Positions 5,426 through 6,206 of a stretch of DNA of 6,206 bases are shown in pieces. The notes beneath the pieces were generated by a model, which worked only from the letters and a program-made list of their open reading frames with translations, was not told where the DNA came from and made no database searches. Position 1 is the stretch's first letter, and every line of letters begins with the position of its first letter. The position numbers were made by a program, and so were the translations under genes. The DNA comes from Bacilli bacterium. Its GTDB lineage: Bacteria > Bacillota_I > Bacilli_A > RFN20 > CAG-826. The stretch spans positions 1 to 6,206 of the forward strand of contig JAILRR010000071.1 of NCBI GenBank assembly GCA_024698065.1. The letters run 5' to 3'.

Positions 5426-5459
5426 AAAAGGCTAGCAACACGAATGTTGTTAGCCTCTT
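5426..5459. terminator. Bidirectional intrinsic terminator
   Basis: GGCTAGCAACA (5430-5440) pairs with TGTTGTTAGCC (5445-5455) around a CGAA loop. The 11-bp stem has one G-U wobble on the plus strand, which is an A-C mismatch on the minus strand. On the minus strand the loop reads TTCG and is followed by TTTTCTTT, a good end for pepT. On the plus strand TCTT follows directly and a further T-rich stretch comes later, so it may also end the DUF4143 fragment transcript. Confidence 0.85.
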
Positions 5460-5483
5460 AAAAAACTTTTAGCCTTTTTCTTT

Positions 5484-6206
5484 TTAAGCTTTGACGAGTT
5501 CTTTGACGATCTCAATCATTTGATTAAAGTCTCTGACTGAGAGGAACTCATAACGGCTGTGGTGGTTATATGAGCCAGTGCCAAGGTTTGGGGTTGGGCA
5601 ACCAAGGAAGGAGAATGTCGCTCCATCGGTACCGCCTCTAACTGGGGCATGGACAGGTTCAATGCCCATCTTCTTGAAGACCTCGACGGCGTGGTTGAGA
5701 GCGCGTGGATCCTTGTCGATGATTTCTTTCATGTTCCTGTAATCGTTACCCATCTCAAGGTCGATCTTAGCGGCAGGATATTTCTTTTCGATGAATTCCT
5801 TGATCTCCTCGAACTTCTTTTTCTGGGCTTCGAATTTCTCTTTGTCATGGTTTCTGATGATGTAGTGGAGCTTAGCTTCCGCGACATCGCCGGTGAATGA
5901 ACCACAGTGGTTGAAACCGTTGCGTCCATCGGTGTTCTCAGGTCTTGCTTCTTGGCCAAGCATCGAATCGAAGAGAACGCCTAAGCTGATAGCGTTGACC
6001 ATTCTGTCTTTGGCTTCGCCTGGATGGATGCCAACACCATGGATGGTGACGGAAGCGTGCGCGGCATTGAAATTCTCATAATCGATGTGGTTTGGGTAAT
6101 CGCCATCGACGGTGTAGGCGTAATCCGCGCCGAACTTCTTCGCGTCGAAGTGCTCTGGGCCCCTTCCGATTTCCTCATCAGGGGTGAAGAGGATGGAGAT
6201 TGGATG
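5484..6206 (-). CDS. pepT: Peptidase T (tripeptide aminopeptidase), N-terminal part outside the window
   Basis: PepT is a cytosolic M20-family di-zinc aminopeptidase that removes the N-terminal residue from tripeptides in peptide utilisation. The frame stays open to the window edge, giving 240 codons of a protein usually about 410 long, so the missing N-terminus (with the first zinc ligands) lies beyond 6206. An in-frame ATG at 6002 is internal, because family sequence continues upstream of it. Counting from the edge, FTPDEEIG (7-14) carries the catalytic Glu and a zinc-ligand Glu, and TVDG (32-35) a zinc Asp. ENFNAA (44-49) and HPG (61-63) are family marks. HYIIR (114-118), RGGTDGA (190-196) and YNHHSRYEF, with the final zinc His at 216, also match PepT. 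All visible key residues are intact. It is convergent with the DUF4143 fragment and ends at TAA before a strong terminator. Confidence 0.95.
   Translation of the reverse strand, partial: HPISILFTPDEEIGRGPEHFDAKKFGADYAYTVDGDYPNHIDYENFNAAHASVTIHGVGIHPGEAKDRMVNAISLGVLFDSMLGQEARPENTDGRNGFNHCGSFTGDVAEAKLHYIIRNHDKEKFEAQKKKFEEIKEFIEKKYPAAKIDLEMGNDYRNMKEIIDKDPRALNHAVEVFKKMGIEPVHAPVRGGTDGATFSFLGCPTPNLGTGSYNHHSRYEFLSVRDFNQMIEIVKELVKA

Noticed and set aside
5649..5900. Plus-strand frame opposite pepT
   Set aside because: It is antisense to an intact stretch of PepT with all family motifs.
1..6206. CRISPR array, insertion sequence or prophage
   Set aside because: No regularly spaced repeats, transposase motifs, terminal inverted repeats or phage genes were seen.

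Overview
The window looks like a piece of chromosome from a gut-type, Gram-positive, Mollicutes-related or other Bacilli/Firmicutes lineage with moderate GC. This is inferred from three things: lipoproteins with short L-[AS]-S-C lipoboxes, a lipoprotein ending in a DUF6273-like domain, and compact intergenic regions with strong hairpin-plus-U terminators. Tryptophan is written TGG throughout and TGA serves as a stop (end of the metal exporter), so the standard bacterial code is in use and the Mycoplasma code is unlikely. No species can be named from the sequence alone.

Layout: (1) positions 3-536 (+), the C-terminal part of a small unrecognised lipoprotein whose start lies outside the window. 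(2) A two-way terminator at 540-569. (3) positions 570-1388 (-), an Mrp/ApbC/NBP35-type P-loop ATPase for Fe-S cluster handling. (4) An 82-bp divergent control region in which the two -10 boxes are mirrored around a 15-bp palindrome. (5) A plus-strand group at 1471-3169: a putative heavy-metal exporter of the ArsP_2 / 'putative manganese transporter' type, a 50-codon ORF overlapping its stop as ATGA, and a four-helix membrane protein of unknown role. (6) tRNA-Gln(CTG) at 3212-3286 with its own promoter and terminator. (7) A roughly 200-bp region with a possible structured RNA leader and a run of eight G. (8) A 479-aa lipoprotein at 3522-4961 with InlB-repeat-like modules and a DUF6273-like C-terminus. 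(9) A headless fragment of a DUF4143 AAA ATPase at 5106-5423. (10) A second two-way terminator. (11) positions 5484-6206 (-), the C-terminal 240 codons of PepT, a tripeptide aminopeptidase.

How the parts may work together: the Fe-S carrier ATPase and the metal exporter share one symmetric promoter region, which suggests joint or mutually exclusive control in response to metals. The 50-aa product carries an EF-hand-like acidic loop and is translationally coupled to the exporter, so a role in metal handling is possible but unproven. The lipoprotein is probably surface exposed. Its leader and G-tract are candidates for switchable expression, and its C-terminus has a composition reminiscent of diversified C-type-lectin-like proteins. 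The DUF4143 fragment points to past deletion or recombination beside it.
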